A stretch of 64,000 nt of DNA from Meconema thalassinum (GCA_946902985.2 OX336388.2:227066467-227130466); one strand, 5' to 3'; positions 22,601 through 33,592 are shown, counted from the stretch's first letter. Program-made: numbers and translations. Notes: generated by a model from the letters alone, not told the origin.

Positions 22601-23697
22601 TTTAGCCCAATTTTCGCTTCTTCTAGCTTCTCCGAAATGTATTCTTCCAATTTGGGTTCCAGATCTTTTTCCAAGTCTGTGGCTAGTGTTTTGAGCTCCG
22701 CTTCTAACTGCTCAATGGCTAACACTTCTTCATCAGCCACATCTCTGTATGTATGCCATACTTGTTCACTGGATCCTGGTTCAATTTCATTGAGTGCGAC
22801 CTCTAAGCCTTCAGCTTCTTCATTCACATGGAACATAACCCTGTCCTGTGCTAGGTCAATTATCACTCTGTATTCCCTTATAAACTCTGCCCCAATAAGT
22901 AGGTTATAAGGTAGTTTGTTCACTAACAGAAAACTCTGTGAGAAAATAGAGCCTCCTATCTGTAAATCTAGGAATACCTGGTATTTACATATCATTGTTC
23001 TGTCTGGAATTACCCCTTTAATTTTGACACTGGAGATCGGTATCTTCAAAATGTTCTCTCTCCGGGCTATTTCATTATATAGAGCTTGTGTCATCAGGCT
23101 CACTGTTGATCCTGTGTCTAGCAGACTTCTGACTTTTAATCCTGCCACTCTCACAATTATAATAGGCAATTCTCTCTTGACCATGACCTGTGGTCCTCCT
23201 GTATCCTCAATCAATTCTTCTGGTTTGGCTATCCAATTGATGATGTTAATAGACTTCCATCCATCAGTCTCGAGCTCTTCTAATTTTGGCGTTTTTTTTT
23301 TCTTCAGCGCCCGCCCCTTTGGAGTTCCTTCTCTCCTGTTCGCTGCGCTGTAGTTCCAAACTCTTAGCTCCATCTCCATATCTGTCTGGCGATGTCCTGT
23401 TCTGCATGACTTCTTGCCAGCGGACTTGTGATTTCTGGGGCTCATCTCCCCTTTCTTCGAGGTATCGCAAAGAAGCATGATATCGCTCTTCTGCCTCGTC
23501 ATCGAAGTTACTTCTTCTCTCTTGGGGTCTCCAATTTCTATTATTGCCTTCCTGGCCATTATTACCTCCATTGTTATGGTACGGTTTGCCCCTGTTATTG
23601 TGTTTATTCCACGAACTTCGACCTCTTCCTGCTTTATTAGCATTTCCTTTGTACCTTGACTGCCATTTTCTGGGTTCCTGTTCCCATTGCCGTCCAT
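19621..23697 (-). CDS. pol: Ty3/gypsy Pol polyprotein, copy B
   Basis: The 1,358-residue translation is identical to copy A, with the same protease DTGS, YVDD, RNase H and DDE residues and no stop or frameshift. It lies 10,826 bp further along. The near-total identity of the two copies points to a very recent duplication of the internal region, or to an assembly duplication. Confidence 0.92.
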   Translation of the reverse strand: MDGNGNRNPENGSQGTKEMLIKQEEVEVRGINTITGANRTITMEVIMARKAIIEIGDPKREEVTSMTRQKSDIMLLCDTSKKGEMSPRNHKSAGKKSCRTGHRQTDMEMELRVWNYSAANRREGTPKGRALKKKKTPKLEELETDGWKSINIINWIAKPEELIEDTGGPQVMVKRELPIIIVRVAGLKVRSLLDTGSTVSLMTQALYNEIARRENILKIPISSVKIKGVIPDRTMICKYQVFLDLQIGGSIFSQSFLLVNKLPYNLLIGAEFIREYRVIIDLAQDRVMFHVNEEAEGLEVALNEIEPGSSEQVWHTYRDVADEEVLAIEQLEAELKTLATDLEKDLEPKLEEYISEKLEEAKIGLKEKENLKQLLLEQKEVFDSRPGRIKNFTYAFQVSEWTPFRQKPYPIAEKHYAKVKEAIQEMLEAGVIEKTPTPYVSPLVIVPKTDGSVRVCLDLRRLNLRVIPEFDQVPPIKEILRKFKGKTIFSNLDITSSFHHLELEKKTSLLTGFMFDQHTFTFLRLLFGLKTAGSALIRALDRNLSDEVKESTIRYVDDILLTSESLEEHMRDLKKLLDDLREANFKVNIKKSHFCQREVKFLGHVIDANGVKPNPDKLEVIRNFPRPTKVKHVRQYLGVIGFFSNHCPNYTATVAPLQDLLKKGGRWNWTEQCQEAFVRSKQMLLEYVKLGYPDYTQKFIIQTDASLIGIGAMLFQENVDQPEKKVFIAFISRRLRAHEKNYTITEIELLAILYALQSWHKLVYGFRIVLRTDHKALTFLLKTDLSSQRLTRWSLYIQQFNVEIEYCPGKENVIPDILSRYPREEEVLAVQIENRDQKTLDDLRNITNLQREDPWLKMIIDYFEGRLARGTAIYREAEALATDYVWYNQILHRWDDADHTRQRIVIPASLQRRLVWLAHRAFGHPGIDKICALLKEAFTWPKLRETVRNAIRTCDLCQRVKPNPFLMRQRPIPLLPEKPRQLLSIDNFGPLPRARRGNRHIFVAMDVFSKMVVLCPIQKTSSKQVLKRLKERVIPILGKPDNILSDHGSCFTSAEFRRELETLGIRQILSTIRHPEASPVERVMREIQKYMKIYCSEAKWRWIEFLEVIEYCINNTVHEATGQVPVTLHLDQRPERPWNGVIPLPVDAQPGRELRIQRTFEYLKAQAERRQRRNRAKRYHKPLLVGQKVLIKKPASSDPEARKYKKFIFAYHGPFEVIRDLQNNAYRLRHLENGNEVVMNIANLKIYYSPEEFDEPEEELVTHTQLNVESGGSQAGRPECWNGETGQETDSLPRVSGEQKECQCLREFYEEMVRVAREVEAVNATLRRENRQLRNKAECGRGNTTNPLAARQGEGPQT

Positions 23698-25570
23698 AGG
23701 AATCTAAAGTTTCTGTGCTCGTGGCCTTGTTGTTCCTTGGAGCTTGCTGTTGGTCAGTCTGTGTGTTGGTCACGTGGACTTGTTCCACGGTTCGACTCTG
23801 ACGCATAGTATTTGCTGTGGTGAGGTCCAGTTGCCTTAGAACTGTCTCCATTTCCATAGCAGTTTTCGCATTAGCCGAGATTAGTAGCCTTTGGATCTCG
23901 TATGGAAGCTGTTTGGCGATAGCAATGCATAGCTCCAGTTCACTAGGTTTTTGATCCAGCTCTTTAAAACGACACATCTGCGATATGAAGAATTCTGCGT
24001 ACTTCGTCGGGTTGTTCGTGCTGTACTTTTTGGCATACAAATCCAGCCGTAAATTCTGCTGAGTCGCGGCGTCCCAATATCTTTTCAAGAATGCCTCGCG
24101 GAATTCCTCAACAGTATCAAAAGTGTAACGGAAGCTGCGAAACCATAATGCGCACTCCCCCTCTGTTAACTTCTCTATAGCACGTAGCCTACGCTCCTGC
24201 GGTATTCGTGCATCATTGAGATATTCAGTCACTTCCTTTAACCAATATTTTGGTGTCATACTACAGTGACTACCTGAAAATTTCCTAGGTTTTTCTTCGC
24301 TTGCCCTAATGACGTTTATCACCTGGGTGTGCATCGCGTTTTCATGTGGCGTCGATGCCGCAATTGGTACACCTGGCGTCATGTAAGGACTTTCTCCTGC
24401 ACCTGCAGCATTCCTGCTTATAGGTTGGGTTTCTAGGTCTGCCCACCTTGTTTTTCTTATATCCTCTATGCTGCCTTCACTTGACTTAGGATACTTCAGA
24501 AGTGTCTCCTCCTGTGCTATTATCCTAGTCTCCATTTGGTTATGGCGCATTTCTGCTCTTTCTAGGCGAGTAATGACTTCTTTTTCTATTCTCGTAAGCC
24601 TATCTCGGTTTTCCTCGGCTACTTGAAAAATTTTCACCTTGTCTTCTTTCAGACTTTGTTTGATATGGGATATTTCATCCTCTACGTCCTCTTTAATTTG
24701 AGCAAGGGTCTTGTCGCTTGCCTCTGTTTTCTGGCCTTCTCTTATTTCGAGTTCTTCTCTCAGACCTTTAATTTCATCTTGAATGTGTCCATTGACTTTA
24801 GACAATTCATTCCGGACCTTGGTGATCTCGCCTCTATTTTCCTCTTGTCTTTTATTGACTATGATAATGTCGCTTTGCACTTGGTCCAGTTCTTTATGAA
24901 CTTTACCCATCTGACCTTTCACGTTGCCTACCAGCTCCTTACTTTCCTGAGCGATAGCCTTAATTTCGCCTATTTCCTGGCATTGACCTAATATATTCTG
25001 GTCCTGTTTCTTGAGGTCTCCGTTAATTGCTCTAGCGTAGCTTTTCAATTTCTGGTCCCATTTGGAGTCGTTCTCCTCTAATCTCTGGTCTACTGTTTTC
25101 GTAAACTCTGCGAACTGTTTCGCTTGGCGTTCGAGATTCGCCTCGTTTTGGATCTGAATATCCTTAATATCGTTAGACAACGCCTCTAATTTACTGTTGG
25201 TTTGCTCCTGAGCATGCCTACACGCTTGCAAATTACCCTCAAGTTTGGCTTCTATGGCCTCGAAACGTTTGTCAGTATTCACCTGCATTTCCGATACAAT
25301 GCTTACAACAGTATCTGTTACTTCGGTCTTAATGACTTCTTGCATTTGACCTAACTTATTGTTTAATTCATCTTTATATTCAACCTTATTTGCCTCTAAA
25401 CGGTTGTTTAATTCAATCTGGTTATTGTTCATTGCAACCTGATTGGCATCTAAACGAGCATTTATACTATCCTGGAACGCCTTGGTTTCCAGTTTACTCT
25501 GCTCATGAACAGCATCAAAATGTTGTTTCAGTCCTGCAATAACTTGCAAGATCTCCTCCGTACCGGACAT
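23264..25570 (-). CDS. gag: Ty3/gypsy Gag, copy B
   Basis: Same 768-codon coiled-coil Gag as copy A, from the ATG at 25570. Two base differences from copy A were noticed: one in the C-terminal part near 23717 (Ile to Ser) and one silent change near 25565 beside the start codon. These show the copies are not strictly identical molecules. Confidence 0.9.
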   Translation of the reverse strand: MSGTEEILQVIAGLKQHFDAVHEQSKLETKAFQDSINARLDANQVAMNNNQIELNNRLEANKVEYKDELNNKLGQMQEVIKTEVTDTVVSIVSEMQVNTDKRFEAIEAKLEGNLQACRHAQEQTNSKLEALSNDIKDIQIQNEANLERQAKQFAEFTKTVDQRLEENDSKWDQKLKSYARAINGDLKKQDQNILGQCQEIGEIKAIAQESKELVGNVKGQMGKVHKELDQVQSDIIIVNKRQEENRGEITKVRNELSKVNGHIQDEIKGLREELEIREGQKTEASDKTLAQIKEDVEDEISHIKQSLKEDKVKIFQVAEENRDRLTRIEKEVITRLERAEMRHNQMETRIIAQEETLLKYPKSSEGSIEDIRKTRWADLETQPISRNAAGAGESPYMTPGVPIAASTPHENAMHTQVINVIRASEEKPRKFSGSHCSMTPKYWLKEVTEYLNDARIPQERRLRAIEKLTEGECALWFRSFRYTFDTVEEFREAFLKRYWDAATQQNLRLDLYAKKYSTNNPTKYAEFFISQMCRFKELDQKPSELELCIAIAKQLPYEIQRLLISANAKTAMEMETVLRQLDLTTANTMRQSRTVEQVHVTNTQTDQQQAPRNNKATSTETLDSYGRQWEQEPRKWQSRYKGNANKAGRGRSSWNKHNNRGKPYHNNGGNNGQEGNNRNWRPQERRSNFDDEAEERYHASLRYLEERGDEPQKSQVRWQEVMQNRTSPDRYGDGAKSLELQRSEQERRNSKGAGAEEKKNAKIRRARD
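23292..23301 (-). promoter_or_regulatory. A10 homopolymer in the gag-pol overlap, copy B
   Basis: The run has the same length and placement as in copy A, upstream of the gag stop at 23264. It would allow the same +1-type change of frame into pol. Confidence 0.5.
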
Positions 25571-26263
25571 TTTACAATAACACACTTAAATATGCAGGCA
25601 GGCTTCCTGGAAAAATATGTGGATACGTTTCGAAGAGAAACATCAAACACTGCACACATATTGTGAAGTCGTACAAAACCTGATAATATTATAGTAGATT
25701 GTGGATTGGGTATGTAACGCTAGTACCCTTAGGCCATTCTCTTCTCAATAGAGAGATTCTGCGTTACCTCAAAAGCCTACTGAATTCAACAATCACTCAA
25801 ACACAGTTTGAGGCAAAACAATTACTATGGTTTTCCCCATGGAATACCATAAAAAATCTATGGGTTTTCCCTAAATCCCATAAGCTCCACGTATTCTGGG
25901 CGCCATGATAAATTAATATCAGAGGGTGGTACTAGTATTAGTAGGACATCGGCCATATTTTTATTTACTATAAAAACTGTTCAGGGAGTGGTTTTTACTG
26001 CCGAAAGCCCCACTTTGGGCCACGCCATGATAAATTAATAGAGCTTTTACTACCATAGACCCCACAGATGGGCGTCATGGTAAATGAATAGCGATATGCA
26101 CAATCTATCAAAATTTATATATACGTATCGGAACTTAGCTATGGATTAGGAGCGGTCACACCCTACTTCGTTAATTCTTACTTTAATAGAGTTGTGTGCA
26201 TTAAATCTGACCGACTTTAGTCGTACCTTTAGCTCAAATCACAGTATAGGACATCAATTCCCA
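25571..26263 (-). other. Untranslated leader and putative primer site, copy B
   Basis: Repeats the layout of copy A: three leader blocks near 25902, 26024 and 26074, then the TGGGAATTG primer-site candidate at 26247-26263 against the right LTR. Confidence 0.55.
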
Positions 26264-29200
26264 TGTACCCATGTGAGTAATCTCGTTGGATAATATGCAT
26301 CTGCCTCCAACTAGCATCAGCTCTCAGGCGTGTACGGTAACCCCAATTTTGCAGTGCATATTTTGGATTTGAGGCAAAAAGGTATCAACTCTACAATGAT
26401 AAAGCACAACTCTATTCTAAAACTTTAATTCATTGAAATAAATCATGGCTTCAAACACAAAACAATACCCAAAAAGCATAAAATAAAAGCAAACAAAAAT
26501 TTTTACTTCCACAATCCACAAGTAAACAAATATGAAATCACAACAAAGTCATAACTAGCCATAATGCTTTACCCTTCTGTGAACTTCACAAGGATATACT
26601 AGTGCGCTGATGCACCTACGACTTCAAAACAAACTGTACATTAACATAACAGTCATACAATGTGACTTCTTTAATATTACAACAAGGATTATTCCTTAAA
26701 CCTCTTTATGTTAAACAATTATGTGTGCCGTGCGTGTTTTAATATTTTCTTCTCACCGATGAAATGCTTTGCATGCATTTACCTATTTGGACGTTGCACC
26801 AAAATCAACGTGCAACTCCATAATTATGTAAGCTACCCCCTACACATCCTCCAATTATATGGTTTCACCGCATGCTGTCTGTGATTCCTAGATAAAACGT
26901 TACGTTATAGCTTATGTCGGATTGTACGATAGACTACCTCGCGCTCATGGCGATTGGCATCTAGTCACCAACCACATGACTTGGTTCCAGTGACAGTACA
27001 AATATATCATGTAACTATTCGTCAGATAGCTAAATTAATGAACCATCAGGATTAACTATAATTATCCATGTGTTCACAAACCACATGGCTATAATACTCA
27101 ACATAACAATCTTGCATTATATGTCATTTCAACAAGGTCTAGACTCTTCCCTCTTTTACTTGCCTGAGCGGTCCGGGTGGTTGGCTCCGACCCTCGGCTA
27201 AGGAAATCGCTACACAATAGAAAGTGGAATGGGTCGTTTCACCAATTACCTCGACCTTTCTAAAAGTTTGAAAGCCTCCCTCTCTCTAAGCAGTGGAGAT
27301 TTACAAGACAAAATATTGTGTCCTGACCGACACACATGTTCCCAAAGGATCTTAATTGACTATTATGCCAACAGGTATTGAATGAGCTTTTGTAATTATT
27401 CCTACGTCGAGGATAATGATTAATTAATGGCCTCACATGGGTCCATCCAACATGAAGGTTCGGGGTTCGTAATGCATGAGCCTGGCGGTTGACCGATGTC
27501 TCAAGTATAATATAGGCGCACAAAACCACTGTCGCCATGAGTTTTCGCTGCCCACGAGCGTACATAACTCATCTATAAGTTCTCGGGAAATCATGGAGCT
27601 GCGAGGTGTCCCTGTTTCCTCGGCTCTTATAAAGATTCCAATCCGGAACACATTTCAATCCTTTCTTCAGAGTTAGGGTCCATCACTACAACTCTGGAAT
27701 AGATAATATCTCCAACAATGTCCACGACATAGGAGAATTCATACGTAGAATAGACTATCTGGCCCCTAATGCTCCATGCTACGACATTCCGACCTCTAAT
27801 ATTAAGAGAAATCTAACATTTACTCTATAAGCTTCTCAATTAAGCTGCAAATTCAATTCAATAAAAGCTCTTTCATTACTGGTATCATTACCGAATATAT
27901 GCAATATTCTGATATAAAACTTCTTTCCATAGTTACTGTAATGTAATCTCATTGTAACATCTCCCTGCTTAGATTGATAAGTCTTGCACTTAGCGTTAAT
28001 AATTCTCGCTTACAACAATTTATTTGTTTCCTGATGTGTTCATTCATACTCTTAATAACCATTATTATTATTATCATCATTTCTCACTGACATAAATGAC
28101 CAAAATCATAATTTACCATTATTATTATAAATCTCATTGACATAAATGACCAAAATCATCATTTATTATTATTCTCACATAAATTACCAAATTTCCGACA
28201 TAGCTAGACGTTTTAAACTCGAACAATCGCGTTCGTTGCATTTACATAACTGATTGCCATTCTTAATTCATAGTGGGAATAATTACTCCACTTAATGATA
28301 CAAATCAACATTTCAACTCTATAAAAATCAACTCATTACTGATTAAACATGGAGGATCAGCCTCCTAACTGACTTTTACTGGCATCTATAAGGAATTCAC
28401 AATATCTTTACGGAATCACAGACATGCATCGGTCCATACTTCTACATGATCATAACCATAATTTGTGGGGTACTTACATCTCTATAGGCATCTAAGGTGG
28501 CTCCGACCAATCATATTCTTCCATGTCGCCCGCCATAATGGGTTTAACGCGACATATTTCTCTTGTTTACACACATTTGATTACACATAATTTCTATCAC
28601 CAACACGACACGTTGCATACCTTTCAGGAAGTTATCACTCCCCAAACATGTGAAACACTTCATCAAACACTACTTTAAATGATATTTTTACATATACATT
28701 ACACTGAACACTCGTCACTTATACACACTTCAATGCTGAAATTCCCTAGCAGAGATCGAAATTGCAGGTGTCGACGGCATCTTACGTTACCAACTCCTGA
28801 TTGAAAGTCTGGTTATCTGCTCTCGGAACTCTCCAACAGTTTTATGACGATCATTACTCCTACAGTAAGCGTCCTGCGTTACATCAATACGCTGGCTCCC
28901 AAACATGAGCGTTAACATCTGGTACTCTCATGGCAATACCAAACACTTAGTAGAGTTTCTTTCGCGCATTCTATCGTAGTTACACATATACGATTAGTTA
29001 ATACTATACACACTGCGCTTAATAAAGTTCAACACTTTCACAAATAATTATATACAATAGTGCTACCGTTAGTCTATACGGTGCTTCGTAACTGAACACG
29101 TCATAGTTCGTGCGGCTGATTATGCCTGTATCACGACTATTATTCAATACAAGCGTATTTACTGTTTCTATTACACATACCCGTCTTTGTTCGGCGTCTT

Positions 29201-30365
29201 GATGAATAGAATCGTCATGCGTTTTGCCTTGACGAACTTGCTTCAACCTGGCTGTAGCTGACTGAAGTTTCACTCGAAGACTGCACGTAGCTTATTTGAA
29301 GACTTCTGTCTGCGGCTTACACGCTGTCTCGTACTGCTGCATATTTGCTGCATACTGATTGCAACTTATTGCCATTGTGCTACAATTGACAATTGAGTAA
29401 GACTGTAACTGGCTGTAACTGCGCTTGGCGGCATGTAGACTGCGTGACAACTGAGTTAGACTGAGCTTGACTGAGTTAGAACAGAGTGAGTTTCAAAGTG
29501 AGGTTCAACTGAGAGCTCCTCCTGGGGTCTACTCCCTTATATCGGATTTCCACAGAAAGTAGAGCAACATCTTCCCGCGTAATCTTCGCTCCTCTCACAG
29601 CATGATTCAGGTCTTCAAACCATGATCATTGTGTTCCTCTCTCTTCACAGGTCCCAAAACTATATGTGTGCAAAGGAATCGCTCGTTCAATTAATTAATA
29701 TTAATTCCTTTCTCCATGGCGTGGGACGCTACCTAGTCGGGAAATCCCCTACAACATCTCCACATCCATCCGCGAACAATGGTCGTTTTACAGTCCTTAC
29801 GCACATCACTAAATATGCACCAATTTCGCAGGTAAAAGACTCTAAAATTATCTTCTTGCCAAGATATTCACCTGTGTGCAACTCTCATCTCGATTCGTTA
29901 CTCCAATCACGAGTAATCAATGATTTTTCTGGGCATTTCACCGCCCCTACTCCAAATCTATTCTCCGTCGGGGAATAACTGTGTCATTATTCAGGCCTCT
30001 CCCCTGCTCCAGACGACATAATGGGGTGACAGAGATGGACGTGGCTCCACTGGGACCAACCCACAATTCTGGGCCGATTAGTAAATGTCAGCTCTGCCCT
30101 CCTCTGTGCTTCAAACTCCCAATAGCTTACACCAAATCGTCTTATAATGATATAATCTGCTCATTATTTCCTACATTATTTTAATAAATAATGCCATTTC
30201 ATCAAAAATCACACCAGTGATTAACTATACATTTCTTTCGAGGGGTTTTCACCAAGAAACTCCCTGTACAGATCTCTGGTTCGCTTCCTGGCGGAACCTT
30301 TTTACTGAGATCACAGTCTCTGAGAACCATGTTCGATTCCAGTCAGCATAACCCCATCGGGTTCA
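26264..30365 (-). repeat. LTR, right copy (5' LTR of copy B)
   Basis: Third 4,102-bp LTR copy, ending GGGTTCA at 30365 and followed at once by the ATAC duplication. It contains the same candidate promoter at 29510-29542. Confidence 0.92.
29510..29542 (-). promoter_or_regulatory. LTR core promoter (TATA plus Inr), right LTR
   Basis: Same TATA and initiator pair; this copy is placed to transcribe gag-pol copy B. Confidence 0.6.
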
Positions 30366-30369
30366 ATAC
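30366..30369. repeat. Target-site duplication ATAC, right
   Basis: Matches 4608-4611 and closes the whole three-LTR array. Confidence 0.85.
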
Positions 30370-30496
30370 ATAACCACAGGTCTTGGTATTGTAGTATAAA
30401 TTTTTACTTTAGTATTCCTACTAACATTTCTGGATATAAACATGCTTTGCTGAGCGTAATAGCATCTATTTCCACTTTATTTTAGCTATTTTAATT
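30370..30496 (-). pseudogene. LINE (RTE-like) remnant, proximal part, split by the LTR array
   Basis: Minus-strand fragment that leads into 4607-4240 once the array and one copy of the target duplication are removed. The junction recreates an RPVVMYGSE-like block. Upstream it runs into the start of the next family B array, so the LINE itself lies between repeat arrays. Confidence 0.55.
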
Positions 30497-31555
30497 TATG
30501 AAAAAATAGGCTTATGAGATCACCTTTTGTCCGTGTGTCTGTCTGTGTGTACGTGTGTGTGTCCCTAATACACTCTAAACGGCTGGAGCGATTACAATGA
30601 AACTCGGTTAGTACATAGCACTATTCCGGACGACCCCGACCTTGCCCTTCAAATTTTATTACGTCTCACTAATGCAACATGGCTGCTGTGCGAAATATTT
30701 CACCTGCATTGAATATCTCCGAAACTATTACCGATGTCACCCTGGAATATTGTACGGTGATAAAGGGAATAGCTAGAATTTTACCTATGTAACCTTTGAA
30801 AACCTGCTGACTATAAAACCAACATGGCGGTCAAGCGAATTTGCGACTTTTAAATAGACGTTTCTCTCGATTTAACCTTCCAAACGCTATGATACTTGGC
30901 AGAGGATATGTCTGTACACATTGTAATACACCAACATCTAACTTAGTTCAATTGTTCACATTACCTCCAGATGGCGTCTGTGCGAATTATTTCACCGGCA
31001 TTCTATATCTCTGAAACTATCACCGGTATCACCCTGAAATTTGTATGGAGATAAAGGGCACTACTGGAAGTTCATCTATGAGACTTTCAAAAACCGGTTA
31101 ACTACAAAACGAACATGGCGGCCAAGCGAAGATGAAAGTTATAAATAGACTTTTCTCACGATTTAAAGATCCAAACGCAATGAAACTTGGTACAGCAAAT
31201 GTTTATACACATTGTAATGCACTGGTATCTAATTTAGTTCAATTGTTTACATAAACTCAAGATGGCGGCTGTGCTAATTTTAAAATTAAGTTTTTATTTA
31301 TTGTGTCGTAATCATGCGATCGAAGTGAAAATTTGATAAATGAACCTACCCAATAATTGCCCTTTAATGGCACATAACTCTATGAGCTACATAAATAAAA
31401 ATCCAAACATGCTGACCATCCGCAATATTTAGTCGGTTCTCAATATCTACGAATCTATTACATCAATCAAACTGAAATTTTGCATGTTGGTAGTGGCAAT
31501 TAACATAAGTTGCATGTATGAAAATAGGCTTTAGTTCTTCTCGGAAGTACTTGTT
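30497..31555 (+). repeat. Family B ~146-bp modular repeat, copy 2
   Basis: A complete copy. CTTATGAGATCACCTTTTGTCCG and a GT run open it. ATGGC motifs follow near 30676, 30822, 30969, 31113, 31259 and 31404 (spacing 144-147 bp). It closes with AGTTCTTCTCGGAAGTACTTGTT. Module types alternate as in copy 1. Confidence 0.8.
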
Positions 31556-31572
31556 TTTCCTTGTATTTCCAC

Positions 31573-32690
31573 CGTTGTTCTGTTATCATCTTATTCTTCT
31601 TTCTTTCTCCGTCAGGGTCTTCTGAGGACCACGAACCAATTTCACTGTTTAGTCCTTTGGTGTTCTTTCTTCTTCCTCCAGTGCTCCTTCATCTTTTCGC
31701 TGTGTGTCTTCTTTCTCTCTCCCGACCATTTTGAGCCTGTTTTCTTATATTGCCTTCCTTGGAGTCCTTCCATTCCCAATACCTTTTTTATTCCTCTCTC
31801 TAGTGCATCTTCTTCTCTTACATTGTTTCTTTCTAAATCTTTCTTTACTTCTTTAAACCAGGCAGTTAACGATTTATTATTCCAAAGATATTTAAAAATC
31901 TGTTTGGTTAACCTGCTATCATTCATTCTATATAAATGACCAAAAAATAACAATCGCCTCTTCTTTATTGTCTCCGTTATGTTTTCAATGTTCCGATATT
32001 TTTCTTGGTTACTTCTTAATTTCCAAAACTCTGTAGTTCTTAATGGACCGAGAATTTTGCGTATATTTTTTCTTTCCGATACTTCCAATTTATCAAATTT
32101 ATAATTCAGTATTAGACATTCACTGGCATATAAGCATTCTGGTTTAATTACTGTTCTCTAGAGTGCTGTATTTTCAATTTCTTAGATAAACATTTTTTGT
32201 TATAGATATTCCTGGTTATACCATATGCTCTTTGAATCTTGTGCACTCCTTCTTCTACAGCAGATTTTTCTCTAAGCCATTCTTCTGAATCATTTCCCCC
32301 AAATATTTGAACTTATCTACCCTCTTAATTTGACCAATTTTTGTTATTGGCGTTTCTGGAGCATTTTTTTTATTATATTTGTCATAAACTTGGCTGTTTT
32401 CGACAGAAATCTTTGAACGTATTTTATTGGCTCTCTTCTAATAGATTGATTTGTACTGTTGCATGAGCTAAGTTTTCAGAAAGTATGGCAAAATCACCAG
32501 CAAATGCCAGACAATTTACTTTAACACCACTGTTTTTTCTCCCTTGTGTTATAGGTGATATATTTTGCTCCTTCAATTTCTTATTCCAAATTCGTATTAT
32601 TTTTTCCTGGATACAATTGAATAGGAGTGGAGATAAACCATCGCCTTGCCTTCCACCTGTAATTATTATCATTATTATTATTATATATTT
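31573..32690 (-). pseudogene. RTE-like LINE remnant: RT core and C-terminal region, inactive
   Basis: Minus strand. An RT segment at about 32424-32672 reads GGRQGDGLSPLLFN, then AFAGDFAIL where active enzymes have a DD pair, so a catalytic aspartate is lost. After stops and frameshifts, 31642-32088 reads as the typical RTE-like C-terminus (RKILGP, FFGHLYRM, a Lys-rich SEKMKEHW tail). The element is 5'-truncated. It ends just before the SIAH-like exon, on the opposite strand. Confidence 0.7.
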
Positions 32691-32710
32691 GATGAAATGA
32701 CCGTTGTGTT

Positions 32711-32715
32711 CCAGA
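32711..32715 (+). promoter_or_regulatory. Possible splice acceptor before the SIAH-like exon
   Basis: A modest pyrimidine stretch and TGTGTTCCAG end at 32714, inside the open frame that continues into the sina-like domain. If used, upstream exons lie elsewhere; if not, translation can start at the ATG at 32740. This is weak evidence. Confidence 0.3.
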
Positions 32716-32739
32716 TTGGCGAGTTGTTATGGCTACAAG

Positions 32740-33552
32740 ATGATCACTTCCTATTCCTCAACAGAGACTCTGGTTCAGCAGTACGAAGAGGACACTCTTC
32801 AGATCCTGTACGAGTCCCTCAGGTGTCCTAATTCACGATGCCGAACATATCTCTTCCCTCCAATCTACATGTGCTCATCAGGACATTCACTTTGCATTGA
32901 CTGTACTGAAGATGACTACTGCTGCTTATGCAAGAAACCTTTCCTCGGCATCAGAAACACAACATTGGAAGACATAACCCAAAAACTCTTTTTGCAATGT
33001 AAAAATCACTATGAAGGTTGCGATCAAGTATTCCCTGCACCACATTTACAAAAGCATGAGGAGGAATGTGAACATAGACTTTATGAGTGCTTCTCAACAA
33101 AATGTCCTTGGTTCGGTAGACGATGGGATATAGCGTCCCATATCAGCACTGTTCATTCCGATAAAATATCTAGAGGATCTGATGTTAGCTTTGAAGTTGA
33201 TTCTTCTCAAGTCAAAGAATATTTTGATGACTTTATGATGGTCTATTTTTATAGTGAAAAGTTCCTCGTCAGTTTTTTATTCTATAAGGAAGAGGCCGTA
33301 TTCTTTGCTGCTGTTCAGTATATTGGTAAATTCAAGAGCTGCACTAAGTTTAGGTATGAAGTGAGCATGACCGTGCAGTGCAAAGACAACTCCAAAGAGA
33401 AATTGGTGTATCAAAGAGAAACTCACACCATAGGCAGTGACTTCAAGAACATATTCCAATCCAAAGACTGTTTCTTTCTCCGATTGGACAAGGAGACTTA
33501 TCTAATTAACGATAAATTTGTTGTAAACATCTTAATTGATGAAGTAATGTAA
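32740..33552 (+). CDS. SIAH/seven-in-absentia-like E3 ubiquitin ligase (single exon)
   Basis: 270 codons from the ATG at 32740, close to the family's usual size of about 280. The frame is open further upstream without another ATG. The RING ligands appear to be C29, C34, C45, H49, C52, C55, C61 and C64, with the family block CSSGHSLC. The first Cys pair is spaced by four residues instead of two. The SIAH-type double zinc finger follows (GCDQVFP, HEEECEHR, C-W-G, HISTVH). The C-terminal sina substrate-binding domain spans about 160-270. Family members bind an E2 through the RING and dimerise through the C-terminal domain to ubiquitinate targets in cytosol or nucleus. The exon is uninterrupted and a poly(A) signal follows. 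It may be one member of an expanded insect sina-like set or a retrocopy. The odd RING spacing leaves ligase activity open. Confidence 0.85.
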   Translation: MITSYSSTETLVQQYEEDTLQILYESLRCPNSRCRTYLFPPIYMCSSGHSLCIDCTEDDYCCLCKKPFLGIRNTTLEDITQKLFLQCKNHYEGCDQVFPAPHLQKHEEECEHRLYECFSTKCPWFGRRWDIASHISTVHSDKISRGSDVSFEVDSSQVKEYFDDFMMVYFYSEKFLVSFLFYKEEAVFFAAVQYIGKFKSCTKFRYEVSMTVQCKDNSKEKLVYQRETHTIGSDFKNIFQSKDCFFLRLDKETYLINDKFVVNILIDEVM

Positions 33553-33586
33553 TTCACCGTATATACGGACGTGCACAAATTACTCA

Positions 33587-33592
33587 AATAAA
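33587..33592 (+). terminator. Poly(A) signal AATAAA for the SIAH-like gene
   Basis: AATAAA lies 35 bp after the stop codon, with a T-rich stretch downstream. The short spacing gives a very short 3' UTR if it is used. Confidence 0.6.
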
